Shown in pieces: positions 43,117 to 51,784 of a DNA stretch of 64,000 nucleotides. The notes under the pieces were generated by a model. It was not told the origin of the DNA, did no database searches, and was given only the letters and a program-made list of their open reading frames with translations. The stretch's first letter is position 1. Each line of letters opens with the position of its first letter. A program made the translations under genes and the position numbers. The stretch comes from Saccharopolyspora kobensis (GTDB taxonomy: Bacteria > Actinomycetota > Actinomycetes > Mycobacteriales > Pseudonocardiaceae), in the NCBI RefSeq assembly GCF_900108315.1, contig NZ_FNVB01000005.1, positions 310,001 to 374,000 on the forward strand, written 5' to 3'.

Positions 43117-43482
43117 TCAGGATCTGGCCCGCTTGCCCAGGACCATGCCGAGCATCAACGCGCTCGGCAGCGCACCGGCGCCGATCAGCAGCAGCGTCCG
43201 CCAGTCGTTGCCGACCAGCACCATGTCCCCGCCCGGCCCGAGGACGCCGAACACCATCACGGTCAGGAACCAGAGCACCATCGGCGCGCCCGCGATCCGG
43301 CGGCGCGGGGACAGCCGCGCGGCCTCCGACACCAGCAGCGGCGTGGTCACCGCCGCGACCGCCGCGGTGACCGGGAACTGCACGGTGCCGATGTAGGAGG
43401 GCAGGAAGAGCAGCTCGACCAGCGCCAGGATCACGGCGTCGACGAGCAGGAAGCCGAACACCAACCGGTCCGTCCCGCTCAA
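43117..43482 (-). CDS. Membrane protein downstream of mshB
   Basis: 121 residues, four hydrophobic segments (about 6-28, 34-54, 65-88, 96-115). Contains the loop ARLSPRRRIAGAP. A small membrane protein in this place is conserved beside mshB in mycobacteria (Rv1171-like), but its function is unknown. The TTG start overlaps the mshB stop (TTGA) with GGGGGACC upstream, so it is translationally coupled. Confidence 0.75.
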   Translation of the reverse strand: MSGTDRLVFGFLLVDAVILALVELLFLPSYIGTVQFPVTAAVAAVTTPLLVSEAARLSPRRRIAGAPMVLWFLTVMVFGVLGPGGDMVLVGNDWRTLLLIGAGALPSALMLGMVLGKRARS

Positions 43483-44390
43483 CGGTCCCCCACCGGTTCG
43501 GTACCGCTCACACCGAGCCCGCCGAACAGATCCGCCTCGCAGCCCTCGGAATCACCGCTGGCCAGCACGTAGTGCTCGGTCGGCACGATGGGCTGCGCGA
43601 CACCGTTGGACAGCGCGTAGGCCGCGACGCCGTCGCCGTTGTCCCACCGGTCCAGCCACACCTTGACCTGGGTGCCGTGCGCCCGCAGCGCGCTGATCTT
43701 GGCGGGCAGGTGCTCGGACACGTCGATCACGGTGCTGATCGACTCGTCCGCGACGCTGGCCAGCTCGTGCGGTTCGGGCAGCTGGAACGGCATGTCCTCG
43801 ACCTCGGCCAGCGCGGCCAAGCCCTTCTCCAGGGTGTCGCGCGAGGGCACGGCGTAGAAGACGCGCTGCACCTCGGGAACCTTCGCGGCAGCGGCGACGG
43901 TCACCTCGTGCGCGCGGACGTGGTCCGGGTGGCCGTAGCCGCCGTCGGCGGCGTAGCTCACGACCACCTGCGGTTTGACCTCGCGCAGCACCGCTTCCAG
44001 CGCATCCACCTGCTCATCGGCGGCGCCGGTCGCGAAGGCGCGAGGATGCGCGTCGGGCAGCGCGCCCGCCAGCCCCGGCTGCTCCCAGAGCATCCCGGAG
44101 TCGCGCCAGCGCCCGATGCCACCGAGGAAGCGGTGGTCGGTCACGTGGAGCGCGGCGCAGGCCGAGCGCAGCTCGCCGACCCGGTAGCCGCCGAGCTGGT
44201 CCGCCTGGTCGGAGGCCAGGCCGCGCAGGCTCTCGGGGATGACCTCGCCCTCCTCGCCGAGGGTGCAGGTCACCACCACCACCTGCACGCCGCGTGCGGC
44301 ATAGCGAGCGATCGTCCCGCCGGTCCAGAGGCTTTCGTCATCGGGGTGCGCGTGTACCAGCAGCAACCGCGGTGGGGCCGTCAGCGTCAC
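43479..44390 (-). CDS. mshB: Mycothiol deacetylase MshB
   Basis: 303 residues of the LmbE/PIG-L zinc deacetylases. Zinc ligands: LVHAHPDDESLWTGG (His and Asp near residues 13-16) and GGYGHPDHVRAHE (His near 147). EHYVLASG near the C-terminus and the length are typical of MshB. It deacetylates N-acetylglucosaminyl-inositol in mycothiol biosynthesis, marking the organism as a mycothiol-producing actinobacterium. GTG 44390 with a weak ribosome site. Confidence 0.93.
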   Translation of the reverse strand: MTLTAPPRLLLVHAHPDDESLWTGGTIARYAARGVQVVVVTCTLGEEGEVIPESLRGLASDQADQLGGYRVGELRSACAALHVTDHRFLGGIGRWRDSGMLWEQPGLAGALPDAHPRAFATGAADEQVDALEAVLREVKPQVVVSYAADGGYGHPDHVRAHEVTVAAAAKVPEVQRVFYAVPSRDTLEKGLAALAEVEDMPFQLPEPHELASVADESISTVIDVSEHLPAKISALRAHGTQVKVWLDRWDNGDGVAAYALSNGVAQPIVPTEHYVLASGDSEGCEADLFGGLGVSGTEPVGDR

Positions 44391-44532
44391 CGGTCCAGCC
44401 TAATCTGCGCCCCGAACCACCCAACGCACGGCGTGCCCTTCTTGCCTTCCACCCGCGTTCTGCGTAGCGCTGCGGAAGCCGCCGCGCCCGACTTTCCGCG
44501 TCGGCTGTGGCAGCGGCTTTGGTCCGCCACGG

Positions 44533-44577
44533 CCCGTGAGTGGTTCGAGCGGCTAGCGCACCACAAACCACTCACGG
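44533..44577. terminator. Hairpin between lpqW and mshB
   Basis: CCGTGAGTGGTT (44534-44545) pairs perfectly with AACCACTCACGG (44566-44577). It lies between the lpqW stop and the mshB start on the same strand and should terminate the lipoprotein transcript. The outer arm matches the hairpin at 28639. Confidence 0.7.
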
Positions 44578-44598
44578 TCACTGACCTGCGGGTTCACC

Positions 44599-46353
44599 TC
44601 AGTAACCGTCGTTGTCCGCGTACGTCCCGAGCCACTGCGCCGCGGTGGAGAACGGGCCGGACATGCCGTGGCCCGGTTCGACGCCCTTCACCTCCGGCCG
44701 CAGCGCCAGGACCTGCGCCTGCTGGTAGAGCGGCAGCGCGACCGCCGCCCGCCACAGCACCGGCTCGACGATCGACGACGCCTCGCCGAACGGCACCCGG
44801 CCGGTCATCGCCGCGTCGATGGTCGGCTGCAGCAGCTCGTCGCAGAACCCGGCCGCGTTGTGCGGGAACGGCTGCTCGCTGTCCGCCGCCACGCCGGGAC
44901 ATCCGTACGCCGCAGCCATGTTCGCGGCCGCGTCACCACCGGCGGGACGCGGCGCGATCGCCATGTCCACCGAGGCCGCACCGCCGGGCTCCCCGGACTT
45001 CGGGTTGGCCGCCAGCATCTCGCCGAACAGCTGATCGCCGGTCGGCGTCACGACCGTCGCCTGGATCCCCTGCTCGCGCAGCTGCCGCGCGGCCTCCTCG
45101 GCGATCCGGATGTAGGACTCGTGCTCGAAGGGCGCCGCGATGACCAGGTTCAGCGGTCGCCCGTCGCGCATCCAAGCGCCGCCGCTGCGCTGGTAGCCGG
45201 CTTCGTCGAGCAGCTTCTCGACCCGCGCCCGGTCGGGCTTCGCCGGGAACGCACCGGCCGGTTCCGTCGGCGTGTAGCCGGGTTCGGACGGCGCGAGCAC
45301 CTGGGCGTGCGACTGCAGCTGCTCGGCGGGACCGCCGCCGGTGCCCGCCTGGATCAGCGCCGGCCGGTCCAGCGCCGCGAGGACGGCCTGCCGCGCCTTG
45401 ATGTCGGCCAGCGCGCGGCTGTCCGGCCGCAGCAGCACCTCCACCGTCGCCGGCCGCGGCACGTTGATCAGCTGCACGGAATCGCCGAGATCCCGCAGCG
45501 CCTGCATGGTCCCGGTGTCCGCGCCGAACACGGCGAGGTGGCTGTCACCGCTGCGCAGCGCCTCGACCTGGCGGGCCTTGTCGATCGCGCGCAGCGAGAT
45601 GCGGTCGGACTGCGCCGGCGGACCCCAGTACCGGTCGTTGCGCTCCAGGATGATCTCGCCGCGGTCCAGGTCGATCTGCCGGATCGCGAACGGCCCGCCC
45701 GACGCCGGGTAGCCGTCGTCCAGCACCGTCGACCAGCCCCGCGGCGCGTCCCGCAGCAGGTGCGCGGGCAGCAGGTTGTTGAACAGCGACTGCCAGCCGG
45801 GGAACGGCTTGGCGAAGGTCACGTCCACCGTCTTGCCGCCCTGGCGGGAGGCCACGTCGTTGATCAGCTGGTAGCCCGCCGCGTCGGACACGCCGGGCTG
45901 CGAGCGCAGCTGCTGCCACAGGTAGACGAAGTCCTCGGCGGCGATCGGCGCGCCGTCGGACCAGTTCGCCTCGCGGCGGATCCGGTAGCGGACGGTGAAC
46001 TTCTCCTGGTCCGGCACCAGCTCCGCCGATTCCATCAGCGTGGTGTCCAGTTGCAACCGCCCGTCCGGGCCGGGTCGGTGGACCGACGGCAGCATCAGGC
46101 TGGCCAGCGCGGAGCTGGTCGGCGAGAGGTCGGCGAGGGTGTGCGGGTTGAACCCGCCCTCCAGCTCGTCGACCCCGACCACGACCTCCACCGGCATCGG
46201 CTGCTCGGCCGGCGCGGTGCTCGTCGGGGGCTGCGTCGTCGGGGTTTCCGACACCAGCGGCGGTGGTGGCGCGTTCGTGCAGGCGGCCACCAAGCTCGCG
46301 GTTGTCACCAGCAGGGAGACCGCAGCCAGTGGGCGGCGTCGACCCTGGGACAC
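44599..46353 (-). CDS. LpqW-like family 5 solute-binding lipoprotein
   Basis: 584 residues. Lipoprotein signal with RRRPLAAVSLLVTTASLVAAC (lipobox VAAC), then an ABC-transporter family-5 binding fold (LQLDTTLMESAELVPDQEKFTVRYRIRREANWSDGAPIAAEDFVYLWQQL and GGPFAIRQIDLDRGEIILERNDRYWG). No permease is adjacent. Position between mshB and typA equals LpqW (Rv1166) in mycobacteria, where it steers PIM/LAM synthesis; that specific role is inference. GTG 46353 follows GGGGAGG. Confidence 0.85.
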   Translation of the reverse strand: MSQGRRRPLAAVSLLVTTASLVAACTNAPPPPLVSETPTTQPPTSTAPAEQPMPVEVVVGVDELEGGFNPHTLADLSPTSSALASLMLPSVHRPGPDGRLQLDTTLMESAELVPDQEKFTVRYRIRREANWSDGAPIAAEDFVYLWQQLRSQPGVSDAAGYQLINDVASRQGGKTVDVTFAKPFPGWQSLFNNLLPAHLLRDAPRGWSTVLDDGYPASGGPFAIRQIDLDRGEIILERNDRYWGPPAQSDRISLRAIDKARQVEALRSGDSHLAVFGADTGTMQALRDLGDSVQLINVPRPATVEVLLRPDSRALADIKARQAVLAALDRPALIQAGTGGGPAEQLQSHAQVLAPSEPGYTPTEPAGAFPAKPDRARVEKLLDEAGYQRSGGAWMRDGRPLNLVIAAPFEHESYIRIAEEAARQLREQGIQATVVTPTGDQLFGEMLAANPKSGEPGGAASVDMAIAPRPAGGDAAANMAAAYGCPGVAADSEQPFPHNAAGFCDELLQPTIDAAMTGRVPFGEASSIVEPVLWRAAVALPLYQQAQVLALRPEVKGVEPGHGMSGPFSTAAQWLGTYADNDGY

Positions 46354-46573
46354 GCCGAACCTCCCCTCATGTCTGCTCCCCCGAACGCACCCCGGCCACC
46401 GGGGCGCCTCGCACGTGCGGAAGACGCGCGAGGGCCCTCCATGGTTCCTTCCGTCGATCGGGTGATCGACACCGGGGTAGGTGCCCAGTCTGCTGGCCGT
46501 CCGCCACAGCTGCCCGCAGAACGGCGAAATCCCGTCCGGCGCGCGGGAAAACCGGATCCGGCATTCCGGATGT

Positions 46574-46600
46574 TTCCGGCGACCGGAGGGGTCGCCGGAA
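46574..46600. terminator. Terminator after typA
   Basis: TTCCGGCGACC (46574-46584), loop GGAGG, GGTCGCCGGAA (46590-46600): a perfect 11-bp stem downstream of the typA stop on its strand. Confidence 0.7.
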
Positions 46601-46632
46601 CCCGGCTCAGCTACCCGAGAGCGCAGCTCCCG

Positions 46633-48549
46633 TCACGAAGCGTTGTCACGCGCCTTGGCGCGGGAGCGCTCGCGGGCGCGGGTGGTCCCGTCCAGGGTCA
46701 CCTTGCGGACCCGGATCGCCTCCGGCCCGACCTCGACGCACTCGTCGGCGGCGCAGAACTCCAGCGCCTCCTCCAGCGCCAGGGTCCGCGGCTTGGCCAG
46801 CCGCTCCAGCTCGTCCGCGGTGGAGGACCGCATGTTGGTGAGCTTCTTCTCCTTGGTGATGTTCACGTCGAGGTCCTCGGCCCGCGGGTTCTCCCCGACG
46901 ACCATGCCCTCGTAGACCTCGTTGCCGGGCTCGGTGAAGAAGCTGCCCCGGTCGGCCAGCTGCAGCAGCGCGTAGGTCGTCGCCGAGCCGGCCCGGTCGG
47001 CCACCAGCGAACCGGTGTGCCGGGTGCGCAGCTCGCCCACCCACGGGAAGTAGCCCTCGAAGACGTGGTTGGCGATGCCGGTGCCGCGGGTCTCGGTGAG
47101 GAACTCGGTGCGGAAGCCGATCAGGCCGCGCGCGGGCACCACGTACTCCAGCTTGATCCGCCCGGTGCCGTGGCCGTCCATGGTCTCCATGCGGCCCTTG
47201 CGCCCGGCCAGCAGCTGGGTGACCGCGCCCAGGTGCTCCTCCGGCGCGTCGATGGTCAGCCGCTCGAACGGCTCGCACAGCTTGCCGTCGATGGTCCGGG
47301 TGACCACCTGCGGCTTGCCGACGGTGAGCTCGAAGCCCTCCCGGCGCATGGTCTCCACCAGGATGGCCAGCGCCAGCTCACCGCGGCCCTGCACCTCCCA
47401 GGCGTCCGGCTTCTCGGTGGGCAGCACCTTCATGCTGACGTTGCCGATCAGCTCGGCGTCCAGCCGGCTCTTCACCTGCCGCGCGGTGATCTTGGTGCCG
47501 CCGTTGCGGCCGGTCAGCGGCGAGGTGTTGACGCCGATGGTCATCGAGATCGCCGGGTCGTCGACGGTGATCCGGGGCAGCGGCTGGGCGTTGTCCGGGT
47601 CGGCCAGCGTGTCGCCGATGGTGATGTCCGGGATGCCCGCGATGGCGACCAGGTCGCCCGCGGAGGCCTCCGCGCACGGCACCCGGTCGAGGTTCTGGGT
47701 GATCAGCAGCTCGGTGAGCCGCACCTTCTCCACCGAACCGTCCGCCCGGCACCACCCGACGGTCTGGCCCTTGCGCATGGTCCCGGCGTGGATGCGGCAC
47801 AGCGCGATGCGGCCGAGGAACGACGAGGCGTCCAGGTTGGTCACCAGGGCGCGCAGCGGGCCCTCGGCGTCGGCGACCGGCGCGGGCACGTGCTTGAGCA
47901 GCACGTCGAACAGCGCGGTGAGGTCCTCCTCGGCGGGCAGCTCGCCGTCCACCGGCTGGGCCAGGGAAGCGCGGCCGGCGCGGGCGGAGGCGTAGACGAC
48001 CGGCAGGTCGAGGATGGCCTCCATGTCGAGCTCGACCTCGCCGTCGAGCTCGCTGGCCAGCTCCAGCAGCAAGTCGTGGGCCTCTTCGACGACCTCGGCG
48101 CAGCGGGCGTCCGGGCGGTCGACCTTGTTCACCACCAGGATCACCGGCAGCCCGGCGGCCAGCGTCTTGCGCAGCACGAAGCGGGTCTGCGGCAGCGGGC
48201 CCTCGCTGGCGTCGACGAGCAGCAGCACGCCGTCGACCATGGACAGCGCGCGCTCCACCTCGCCGCCGAAGTCGGCGTGGCCGGGGGTGTCGACCACGTT
48301 GATGGTCACCGGACCGGCGTCGGTCTCCCGGCGGATCGCGGTGTTCTTGGCCAGGATGGTGATGCCCTTCTCCCGCTCCAGGTCGTTGGAGTCCATGACC
48401 CGGTCGACCAGTTCGGCTCGTTCGGAGAAGGCACCGGATTGCCGCAGCATGGCGTCCACCAGGGTGGTCTTGCCGTGGTCGACGTGCGCGACGATCGCGA
48501 CGTTGCGGAGATCGCTGCGAATGGGGGCGGCGACGCTGGTGGCGGACAC
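46633..48549 (-). CDS. typA: Translational GTPase TypA/BipA
   Basis: 638 residues. G1 AHVDHGKTT near residue 21, switch/G2 [10 protein letters not shown]3 DTPGHADF, G4 NKVDR and the C-terminal BipA part ([36 protein letters not shown]). Ribosome-associated GTPase used in stress and ribosome assembly. GTG 48549 has GGAG upstream. It lies next to lpqW as in mycobacteria (Rv1165). Confidence 0.96.
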   Translation of the reverse strand: MSATSVAAPIRSDLRNVAIVAHVDHGKTTLVDAMLRQSGAFSERAELVDRVMDSNDLEREKGITILAKNTAIRRETDAGPVTINVVDTPGHADFGGEVERALSMVDGVLLLVDASEGPLPQTRFVLRKTLAAGLPVILVVNKVDRPDARCAEVVEEAHDLLLELASELDGEVELDMEAILDLPVVYASARAGRASLAQPVDGELPAEEDLTALFDVLLKHVPAPVADAEGPLRALVTNLDASSFLGRIALCRIHAGTMRKGQTVGWCRADGSVEKVRLTELLITQNLDRVPCAEASAGDLVAIAGIPDITIGDTLADPDNAQPLPRITVDDPAISMTIGVNTSPLTGRNGGTKITARQVKSRLDAELIGNVSMKVLPTEKPDAWEVQGRGELALAILVETMRREGFELTVGKPQVVTRTIDGKLCEPFERLTIDAPEEHLGAVTQLLAGRKGRMETMDGHGTGRIKLEYVVPARGLIGFRTEFLTETRGTGIANHVFEGYFPWVGELRTRHTGSLVADRAGSATTYALLQLADRGSFFTEPGNEVYEGMVVGENPRAEDLDVNITKEKKLTNMRSSTADELERLAKPRTLALEEALEFCAADECVEVGPEAIRVRKVTLDGTTRARERSRAKARDNAS

Positions 48550-48862
48550 GCGGGTACTCCATGGCTCGGCGCGGAAAGCGGGCAACGGCGGGTTCGTCGA
48601 CTGCGGGCCGGGTGCGGGTGTTGCCGCAGCGCACCTTCTCGGGTGCGGGACACCTGGTCCTGGCGCCCCGCGGGGCGCCCTGCCGCGGCTCCACTGCGCC
48701 GCTGCTGCGGAGCTTCTTTCGGACGGCACCCCACTACCGGCGGGGCACGTGCGTCGACGCGCGGCTCGTTCCAGGGTAGTGCAACGCGGAGCGGGCCCGG
48801 CCGCCGCGTGCTCAGCGCAACACCCGGCGGCCGGTCCGCAACATCAAGTTCGCCATCTGAGC

Positions 48863-48879
48863 TTAGGTTCGCCTACCCT
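48863..48879 (+). promoter_or_regulatory. Candidate iron box upstream of the Lys-rich small protein
   Basis: TTAGGTTCGCCTACCCT matches the IdeR/DtxR consensus well on the left half (TTAGGTT) and moderately on the right. It lies 37 bases upstream of the GTG start of the gene at 48916. Together with the box at 6326 it suggests two iron-controlled genes in the window. Inference from consensus only. Confidence 0.5.
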
Positions 48880-48915
48880 GTGCCCAACGCCGTCGGAGCA
48901 CCGGAAAGAAGCAAC

Positions 48916-49086
48916 GTGGGCAAAGGCACCATCAAGGTCAAAAAGAAATGTTGCCGCTCGCAACCTCCTTGCAAGAGCTGCCCGATCGTGGCATTGCGCA
49001 ACCTGCTCCGCGACGCCAAGGCGGAAGAGGTCAAGAAAGCGCAAAAGAAAGCCAAGAAAGAGGCAAAGAAAAAGAAGGCGAAATGA
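48916..49086 (+). CDS. Cys- and Lys-rich small protein (iron-box associated)
   Basis: 56 residues. The N-terminal half carries a CCxSxPxCKxCP motif (CCRSQPPCKSCP), which looks like a metal- or cluster-binding knuckle; the C-terminal half is almost pure Lys/Ala/Glu (KKAQKKAKKEAKKKKAK). Small proteins with the same Cys motif occur in actinobacteria; I know no function. GTG 48916 is preceded by AAAGAAG. The iron-box-like sequence upstream suggests iron control. Codon use (AAG/AAA rich) departs from neighbours because of the amino-acid composition. Confidence 0.75.
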   Translation: MGKGTIKVKKKCCRSQPPCKSCPIVALRNLLRDAKAEEVKKAQKKAKKEAKKKKAK

Positions 49087-49129
49087 TCTCACCACGGCGC
49101 CCGCCGTGGTTTCGGCACGCTGTTCGGGA

Positions 49130-49441
49130 CTACTTGCGGGCCGCCGGGGTCAGCGGGTCCGCGTACTTGACCAGCTCCGGGATGGTGCGCAGGGCCTGGA
49201 ACTCGATGACCTCGTAGCGAACCAGCCTGTGCAGCGCGAACGGGTCGGTGGCGAGGATGGCGTCGAGACGCCCCCTGGACATCGCGCGAGCGATGATCAC
49301 CGCTCCGCTGCGCGGGTGGCGATGGCCGGCCGCGATGAAATCGCCGGCGTCGTAATGCTGGGTCACCCATTCGTAATGATCTACCAACTGGGCGTCGATA
49401 TCCGATTCCGGTGCGGTGTATTGCAGCAGCACTACAAACAT
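49130..49441 (-). CDS. YCII-domain protein
   Basis: 103 residues: VVLLQYTAPESDIDAQLVDHYEWVTQHYDAGDFIAAGHRHPRSGAVIIARAMSRGRLDAILATDPFALHRLVRYEVIEF. The layout and the HYxW and DPF segments fit the YciI/ferredoxin-like fold. Role unknown. ATG 49441 is divergent from the trp leader; its promoter region would face 49464. Confidence 0.8.
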   Translation of the reverse strand: MFVVLLQYTAPESDIDAQLVDHYEWVTQHYDAGDFIAAGHRHPRSGAVIIARAMSRGRLDAILATDPFALHRLVRYEVIEFQALRTIPELVKYADPLTPAARK

Positions 49442-49463
49442 ACTTCCACGGTAACTCTTCGAC

Positions 49464-49494
49464 TTGACCGCTGCCGATCACCAAGCGGTAACAT
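49464..49494 (+). promoter_or_regulatory. Promoter of the trpS leader transcript
   Basis: TTGACC (49464-49469) and TAACAT (49489-49494) are 19 bases apart. The predicted start falls at or next to the GTG at 49501, six bases after the -10, so the leader peptide mRNA would be leaderless. Confidence 0.55.
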
Positions 49495-49500
49495 TGGTCC

Positions 49501-49563
49501 GTGAGCGCAATGTCGAACACCTGGTGGGCCGTCCCAGGGCGGCCCCGCGACGCAGCGCACTGA
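49501..49563 (+). CDS. trp leader peptide with tandem Trp codons
   Basis: A 20-codon reading frame GTG-AGC-GCA-ATG ... with consecutive TGG TGG at codons 8-9 (MSAMSNTWWAVPGRP part), ending in TGA. It begins right after the predicted leaderless promoter, 144 bases before trpS. Tandem regulatory codons for the cognate amino acid are the hallmark of ribosome-mediated attenuation, used for TrpRS in streptomycetes. Too short for the usual gene finders. Confidence 0.75.
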   Translation: MSAMSNTWWAVPGRPRDAAH

Positions 49564-49598
49564 CGCACAGCACATCGGCCGCCAGACCGGGCGGCCGA
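49526..49598 (+). promoter_or_regulatory. Attenuator hairpins upstream of trpS
   Basis: Three mutually exclusive pairings are visible. GGGCCGTCC with GGGCGGCCC (49526-49545 area) forms the pause/1:2 hairpin just after the Trp codons. GGGCGGCC can instead pair with GGCCGCC (about 49577-49583), an antiterminator. TCGGCCGCC (49575-49583) with GGCGGCCGA (49590-49598) forms a 9-bp terminator stem, loop AGACCG. No T-tract follows, as usual at this GC. A ribosome stalled on the Trp codons would free the antiterminator. Confidence 0.6.
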
Positions 49599-49646
49599 GC
49601 AGTGCCAGGTCGATCCCGGTGGCGGCGCAAACCACAGGAGAGACCC

Positions 49647-50612
49647 ATGACCCGCCTGTCCGGGATCACCCCGTCCGGCCACGTCCAGCTCGGCAACTAC
49701 CTCGGCGCCGTGCGGCGGTGGGCCGCCGAGCGCGAACCCGCGGACCTGTTCTTCGTCTCCGACCTGCACGCCATGACCACGCCGCACCGCCCGCAGCGGC
49801 TGCGCTCACTCACCCGCGAGCAGTTCGCGGTGCTGATCGCGGCGGGCATCGCCCCTGATTCGCTGTTCGTCCAGTCCGACCTGGCCGGTGAGCTGGGCGC
49901 GCTGAACTGGATCCTGGAATGCACCTGCTCGTACGGCGAGGCCGCCCGGATGGTCCAGTTCAAGGAGCGCGGCGCCGGGCAGGACGGCTCGCGGGTCGGC
50001 CTGCTGACCTACCCGGTGCTGATGGCCGCGGACATCCTGCTGCAGGGCGCCGACCAGGTCCCGGTGGGCAGCGACCAGGACCAGCACGTGGAACTGGCCC
50101 GCACGCTGGCCCGGCGGTTCAACTCGTCCTACGGCCAGGTCTTCGCCGTCCCCGAGGCGGTGGTGCCCAGGACCGCGGCCCGGGTGCGCGACCTGGCCGA
50201 TCCGGGGCGCAAGATGGAGAAGTCCAGCCCCCAGTCCCCCGGCGTGGTCTTCGTGCTCGACGAACCGGACGTGATCCGCCGCAAGTTCCGCCGCGCGGTG
50301 ACCGACGGCCTCGACCGCATCCGCTACGCCCCGGACGACCAGCCGGGAGTGGCCAACCTGCTGGAGATCCTGGCCGCCTGCACCGGCACGAGCCCGTACA
50401 CCGCGGCCGGATCGGCCACCAGCTACGCGGAGCTCAAGGAAGCGGTGGCAGAAGCGGTGATCGAGGAGCTGAGACCGCTGCGCGAGCGCACCTCGGAGCT
50501 GCTGAACGACCCGGCCGAGCTGGAGCGGGTGCGAGCGCACGGCGCGAAGCGAGCCGCCGAACGAGCACATCCGCGCCTCCAGGCCGCCTTCCACGTCACC
50601 GGCCTGCGCTGA
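49647..50612 (+). CDS. trpS: Tryptophanyl-tRNA synthetase
   Basis: 321 residues, class I. ITPSGHVQLGNYLGA is the HIGH-type signature, FFVSDLHAMTTPHRP follows, MVQFKERG and TYPVLMAADILLQGADQVPVGSDQDQHVELAR are typical, and KMEKSSPQSPG stands for KMSKS. The variant KMEKSS and the attenuator upstream recall the auxiliary, inducible TrpRS of streptomycetes; whether a second trpS exists cannot be seen here. ATG 49647 with CAGGAGAG upstream. Confidence 0.95.
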   Translation: MTRLSGITPSGHVQLGNYLGAVRRWAAEREPADLFFVSDLHAMTTPHRPQRLRSLTREQFAVLIAAGIAPDSLFVQSDLAGELGALNWILECTCSYGEAARMVQFKERGAGQDGSRVGLLTYPVLMAADILLQGADQVPVGSDQDQHVELARTLARRFNSSYGQVFAVPEAVVPRTAARVRDLADPGRKMEKSSPQSPGVVFVLDEPDVIRRKFRRAVTDGLDRIRYAPDDQPGVANLLEILAACTGTSPYTAAGSATSYAELKEAVAEAVIEELRPLRERTSELLNDPAELERVRAHGAKRAAERAHPRLQAAFHVTGLR

Positions 50613-50618
50613 AGCACC

Positions 50619-50663
50619 GGAGGACGCCTCCGGGCGGGCACATCCCGTTCGGAGGCGCCCTCC
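50619..50663. terminator. Terminator between trpS and the Nudix fusion gene
   Basis: GGAGGACGCCTCCG (50619-50632) pairs with CGGAGGCGCCCTCC (50650-50663) with one mismatch. It serves the convergent trpS and nudix genes. Confidence 0.65.
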
Positions 50664-50821
50664 ACCTGCTCATTCGTTCACTAGTTCGAGTTATTCGCCT
50701 TGCGAACGCCTGATCGACATCGGGAACCTGGGACGCGTGATCGGTTGCTTCGACGTTCCCACCGGTTTCGTCATCGCGAGGAGGAATCCCATGTGCTTCG
50801 AGTCGGCTCCGCCGTCGCTCG

Positions 50822-51676
50822 TCAGGTGTTGGCCAGCAGGTGCCGAAGGGAGTGGACCAGGACCCGGTCGGCGTCGAGCCAGTCCAGGTCGGTCAGCTCG
50901 TGCGCCGTGACCCAGCGGACCTCGTTGTGCTCCACGGCTTCCGGGATCGCCGCCGGGTCGGCCAGCTCGGCCGCGTGGATGCGCAGCAGCATCCCGTTGT
51001 TGAGCGGGACGTCGGTGCCGATCCGGCCGGTGGGCCGCACCTCGACGGCCAGCTCTTCCCAGCACTCCCGGACGACCGCGGTCGGCTCGTCCTCGCCGGG
51101 TTCGACGCGTCCGCCGGGCAGTTCCCAGCGTCCGGCGTCCGGTGCCGGATAGCTGCGCTGCTGGGCCAGCAGTCGTCCCTTGTGGACGATTGCGGCGCCG
51201 ACGACGATCGAGCGGCTCGCCCAGGACTCGGCGAGTTCGCGGACCGCGTCGATCCTGGCGGCCAGCGCGTTCAGCACGAAGCGGCGGCCGATCGCGACGT
51301 CGGCCAGCCGCCCCAGCGGCCCGAACGGGGTCGTCCAGTGCAACGAGTCGGTCAGCAGCGTCCGGGGCCCGGCCGCGGCGAGCACCGATTCGTGCCGCAG
51401 CTCCGGCAGCGGACCGGACACCAGCACGGAACTCAGCGCGTCGGCGTCGGCGCGCACGATTCGAGTGGTCAGATCGAGCGGGAGGCGGGCGATTCGCGTG
51501 TGGAAGACGAGCTCATCACCGGGCACGAGCAGCGCGGCAGGGCGAGTGGCGGCGCGGCCGCGGACTCCGATGCCCGCCAGACCGACTTCGGCGGTCCGCG
51601 TGTGCCGCAGCGCGGCCCCCACCGTGGCGACAGGTGCCTCGATCAGTCCGGTGCTCCGCAAAACCGACACGTGCAC
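50822..51676 (-). CDS. SRPBCC-Nudix fusion protein
   Basis: 284 residues. The first half (about 1-150; STGLIEAPVATVGAALRHTRTAEVGLAGIGVRG and GPFGPLGRLADVAIGRRFVLNALAARIDAVRELA) is an SRPBCC ligand-binding domain; the second (about 155-284) is a Nudix hydrolase with box GGRVEPGEDEPTAVVRECWEELAVEV and start IVVGAAIVHKGRLLAQQRSYPAPDAGRWELPGG, resembling 8-oxo-dGTP-type MutT proteins. The fusion is recurrent in actinobacteria. GTG 51676; GTG 51670 alternative. Confidence 0.85.
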   Translation of the reverse strand: MHVSVLRSTGLIEAPVATVGAALRHTRTAEVGLAGIGVRGRAATRPAALLVPGDELVFHTRIARLPLDLTTRIVRADADALSSVLVSGPLPELRHESVLAAAGPRTLLTDSLHWTTPFGPLGRLADVAIGRRFVLNALAARIDAVRELAESWASRSIVVGAAIVHKGRLLAQQRSYPAPDAGRWELPGGRVEPGEDEPTAVVRECWEELAVEVRPTGRIGTDVPLNNGMLLRIHAAELADPAAIPEAVEHNEVRWVTAHELTDLDWLDADRVLVHSLRHLLANT

Positions 51677-51784
51677 ACATCTTGCCCGACCCGGTGCGGC
51701 CGATCACGACCGCCTCGGCTCCGCGCGGTGCTCGTGGGCACCGCGCGGGAAGCTGCCGGCGGGCCCGATCCGGTGCGAGGTCGG

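Noticed and set aside
44668-49086. A 1472-codon open frame on the plus strand
   Set aside because: It is the antisense of lpqW and typA plus the small gene at 48916; only the last 56 codons look real.
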